Positions 62,179-64,000 of a stretch of DNA of 64,000 nucleotides are shown here, piece after piece; the first letter of the stretch is position 1; each line of letters opens with the position of its first letter. The position numbers and the translations under genes are program-made. The notes below the pieces were generated by a model, which saw only the letters and a list, made by a program, of their open reading frames with translations, did no database searches and was not told where the DNA came from. Location: contig NZ_RJUD01000104.1 of assembly GCF_024343675.1 (NCBI RefSeq), positions 1-64,000 of the forward strand. Direction: 5' to 3'. This DNA comes from Lacihabitans sp. CS3-21. Its GTDB lineage: Bacteria > Bacteroidota > Bacteroidia > Cytophagales > Spirosomataceae.

Positions 62179-62913
62179 TCAATTAGTTTTTTCGGCCAAT
62201 TTTTTTGCCATTTCCAAAGGATTCGTTGGATTTGGATTCAAAGTATCTGACTCAATTAGACCGTCTCTTAATCTGATAATCCGGTGGGCGTAATTGGCTA
62301 TGTCTTCTTCGTGTGTTACCATTATTATGGTGTTCCCTTTTTCATAAATTTCATGAAAAAGCTGCATAATTTCATACGAAGTTTTAGTGTCGAGGTTACC
62401 GGTTGGTTCGTCAGCCAGCAATATGGAAGGGTCGTTTACCAAAGCTCTAGCTACTGCCACACGTTGACGTTGTCCACCAGAAAGCTCGTTGGGTTTATGT
62501 AGAGAACGCTCACCTAAACCTACACTAGCCAAAACAGCCTGAGCTTTTTCGGTTCGAGCGGCTTTGCCATAACCTGCATAAATGAGTGGTAAAGCTACAT
62601 TTTCTAAAGAAGACTGGCGAGGCAACAAGTTGAAGGTTTGAAATACGAACCCAATTTCTTTGTTTCTTACTTCAGCGAGTTCGTTCTCACTCATTCCGCT
62701 AACATCTTTATTATTTAGGACATAAGTTCCAGAAGTCGGAGAATCTAAACAGCCAATAATGTTCATCAAAGTAGATTTTCCAGATCCAGAAGGTCCCATA
62801 AATGCTACATATTCCCCTTTTTTAATGGTAATCGTCACATCTTTCAATGCATCAATCACTTCAGAGCCCATCACATATCTTTTGGCGATATTCTTAGTTT
62901 CGATAATAACCAT
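62179..62913 (-). CDS. ABC transporter ATP-binding protein, LolD/MacB type
   Basis: A 244-residue ABC ATPase with Walker [10 protein letters not shown] (~residues 41-49), Q-loop [12 protein letters not shown] (~92), signature [15 protein letters not shown] (~143), Walker [13 protein letters not shown] (~164) and switch His (VTHEED, ~200). This is the LolD/MacB/FtsE-like subtype that powers envelope lipoprotein sorting or efflux with FtsX-like permeases. No permease gene is adjacent, so its membrane partner is elsewhere. It is upstream of DUF2911. Confidence 0.93.
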   Translation of the reverse strand: MVIIETKNIAKRYVMGSEVIDALKDVTITIKKGEYVAFMGPSGSGKSTLMNIIGCLDSPTSGTYVLNNKDVSGMSENELAEVRNKEIGFVFQTFNLLPRQSSLENVALPLIYAGYGKAARTEKAQAVLASVGLGERSLHKPNELSGGQRQRVAVARALVNDPSILLADEPTGNLDTKTSYEIMQLFHEIYEKGNTIIMVTHEEDIANYAHRIIRLRDGLIESDTLNPNPTNPLEMAKKLAEKTN

Positions 62914-63027
62914 ACTATCGGTTTTTATTTATTTTTTTGAAAGCAACAAAGTTATATTTTATTTTTTGGTGAAGCATTTATTTTCTACCAACGAATTATT
63001 TGGCGGATGGGTGGTAGGAAATAGATT

Positions 63028-63531
63028 TCAAATTCCATATAAATTCAGTAAATCCTTTTTCTCTCCAAATGGAATGGTTTTCTCAAAAACAAACCCCAAT
63101 TTTTGTAAAAGAGCATTTGAAGGGATATTCCTCGGATCAACAATAGCAATAATTCTGCTTATTTTCAAAGCATCTTTCCCATATTCTAAAGTAGCATTTG
63201 CTATTTCATGTCCAAATCCTTTTCCGATAAAGTCTGGCAGAAAGGCAAAGCCTAAATCGACATTTTCTAATTCTTCTCTTTTAATAAAGCCACACATACC
63301 AATTGATTTTTGCGTCAATTTTTCACCCACCAAATAGAATCCAAAACCATTTTCTTCGTAACTTTTTAAAGAGCCATTTTTCAAATAATTTTCGGCATCA
63401 ACTAAATTCCTGACACCTTTGTCTCCGATAAACTGCAGCCAAGTAGGCGTGTTAACCAATTCTAATATGAATGGGGCGTCGGCCAAAGTGAATTTTCGGA
63501 GAATCAATCGTTCAGTTTCAAGAATCAGCAT
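63028..63531 (-). CDS. GNAT N-acetyltransferase, RimJ/RimL-like
   Basis: A 167-residue acetyltransferase of the RimJ/RimL (GNAT) type that N-acetylates ribosomal proteins or small molecules. It begins MLILETERLILRKFTLAD, the usual first strand, and has VDLGFAFLPDFIGKGFGHEI (acetyl-CoA loop region, ~90-110), IVDPRNIPSNALLQKLGF (~130) and a C-terminal YGI. Its exact substrate is unknown. It is divergent from the ypdA-like gene, 106 bases away. Confidence 0.88.
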   Translation of the reverse strand: MLILETERLILRKFTLADAPFILELVNTPTWLQFIGDKGVRNLVDAENYLKNGSLKSYEENGFGFYLVGEKLTQKSIGMCGFIKREELENVDLGFAFLPDFIGKGFGHEIANATLEYGKDALKISRIIAIVDPRNIPSNALLQKLGFVFEKTIPFGEKKDLLNLYGI

Positions 63532-63637
63532 TTTATGAAATTATAATGTGTTCGAAAATTAAGAATTATTTCAAAACAATTCATTTATAATACCGTATTC
63601 AAGTTCAAAAAACGTTGTTTGTCCGTAAATTTGTTTC

Positions 63638-64000
63638 ATGGAAAAATATGATGTAGTAATAATCGGAGGTGGTCCAATTGGTTTGGCTTGTGGAATTGAA
63701 TGCCAGCTATCAGGCTTAAGTTATGTGATTTTGGAAAAGGGATGTTTGGTAAACTCGCTATATAACTATCCTACAACCATGACTTTTTTCAGTACATCTG
63801 AAAGGCTGGAGATTGGTGGGGTACCATTTGTCTCTATTTCAGCAAAACCCACGCGTTCAGAAGCCTTAGAATATTACAGAAGAGTTACTCAAAATAGAAC
63901 GCTGAATGTAAGGCTTTTCGAAGAAGTTACATCTGTAGAAAATAATGATATTGAATATGTAACAACCACAAATAAAGCAGTATATCATTCCAAATCCATA
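63638..64000 (+). CDS. ypdA: YpdA-like bacillithiol-disulfide reductase (partial, runs off the window)
   Basis: The first 121 codons of a flavin-dependent pyridine nucleotide-disulfide oxidoreductase. The ATG at 63638 gives MEKYDVVIIGGGPIGLACGI, with the FAD-binding GGGPIG at residues 10-15, then YPTTMTFFSTSERLEIGGVP and TRSEALEYYRRV, which fit YpdA, the NADPH-dependent reductase of bacillithiol disulfide. This hints that the organism makes bacillithiol. A TAAATTTG lies at 63626-63633, too close to the ATG to be a sure promoter. The 3' end lies beyond the window. Confidence 0.88.
   Translation, partial: MEKYDVVIIGGGPIGLACGIECQLSGLSYVILEKGCLVNSLYNYPTTMTFFSTSERLEIGGVPFVSISAKPTRSEALEYYRRVTQNRTLNVRLFEEVTSVENNDIEYVTTTNKAVYHSKSI

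Noticed and set aside
63626-63633. TAAATTTG as the ypdA promoter -7 element
   Set aside because: It ends 4 bases before the ATG, which would leave almost no leader, and no -33 TTTG is at the right spacing.

Overview
The window suggests a member of the Bacteroidota, probably order Cytophagales (Spirosoma/Leadbetterella/Emticicia-like). The DNA is AT-rich. Several promoters fit the Bacteroidota pattern TTTG-N18-20-TAnnTTTG. The genes include a type IX secretion sorting domain, a DUF1800/DUF1501 pair, DUF5686 and DUF5916 outer-membrane proteins, a fused two-domain 2-oxoacid dehydrogenase E1, and a ypdA homologue of the bacillithiol type. The assignment rests on family content and promoter style; no database search was run.

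Layout. 1-1142: the 3' end of a 23S rRNA gene, a 5S rRNA gene with its terminator, then two decayed 5S-plus-terminator copies. 1143-11700: a Pif1-like helicase, a DUF5686 surface protein, an SdiA-regulated-like propeller, a broken small ORF, aspartokinase, prolyl oligopeptidase, a decayed DUF6922-like gene and a zincin lipoprotein. 11705-17314: a LacI-type regulator, a Tat-exported sugar isomerase-like protein, and a compact HAD / CAT-like / Nudix / membrane-protein operon. 17308-28886: a Gre-like factor overlapping an ATP-grasp enzyme, DUF1573, fused E1, an M20 peptidase, murQ overlapping a BatA-like VWA protein, a ThuA-Gfo/Idh fusion overlapping an SDR, and a GNAT protein. 28964-37944: a fatty acid hydroxylase, an MFS transporter, upp, a solitary rpsJ divergent from ispE, a large PQQ-type sugar dehydrogenase mosaic, and deoC. 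37949-44430: a four-gene serpin lipoprotein operon, divergent from a four-gene small-membrane-protein/rhodanese operon, then a GH13 amylase. 44523-50855: an M28 peptidase, DUF5916 and RNase R. 50995-64000: a membrane protein, GH30, the DUF1501/DUF1800 pair, a DUF2071 gene cut by an in-frame TAA, GH95, a DoxX-like protein, a 2-hydroxyacid dehydrogenase, DUF2911, a LolD-type ABC ATPase, a GNAT protein and the start of ypdA.

The gene content fits a heterotrophic, polysaccharide- and peptide-degrading bacterium. It has secreted peptidases (S9, M28 and an M20 peptidase without a signal), glycosidases (GH13, GH30, GH95), sugar oxidation and isomerisation functions, and cell-wall recycling (MurQ). 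No tRNA gene, CRISPR array, prophage or intact insertion sequence is visible. The best leads are the serpin operon, the rhodanese operon with an ArsR-like operator over its promoter, the hydroxylase promoter bracketed by inverted repeats, the decayed 5S array, and two ORFs each broken by a single in-frame TAA.
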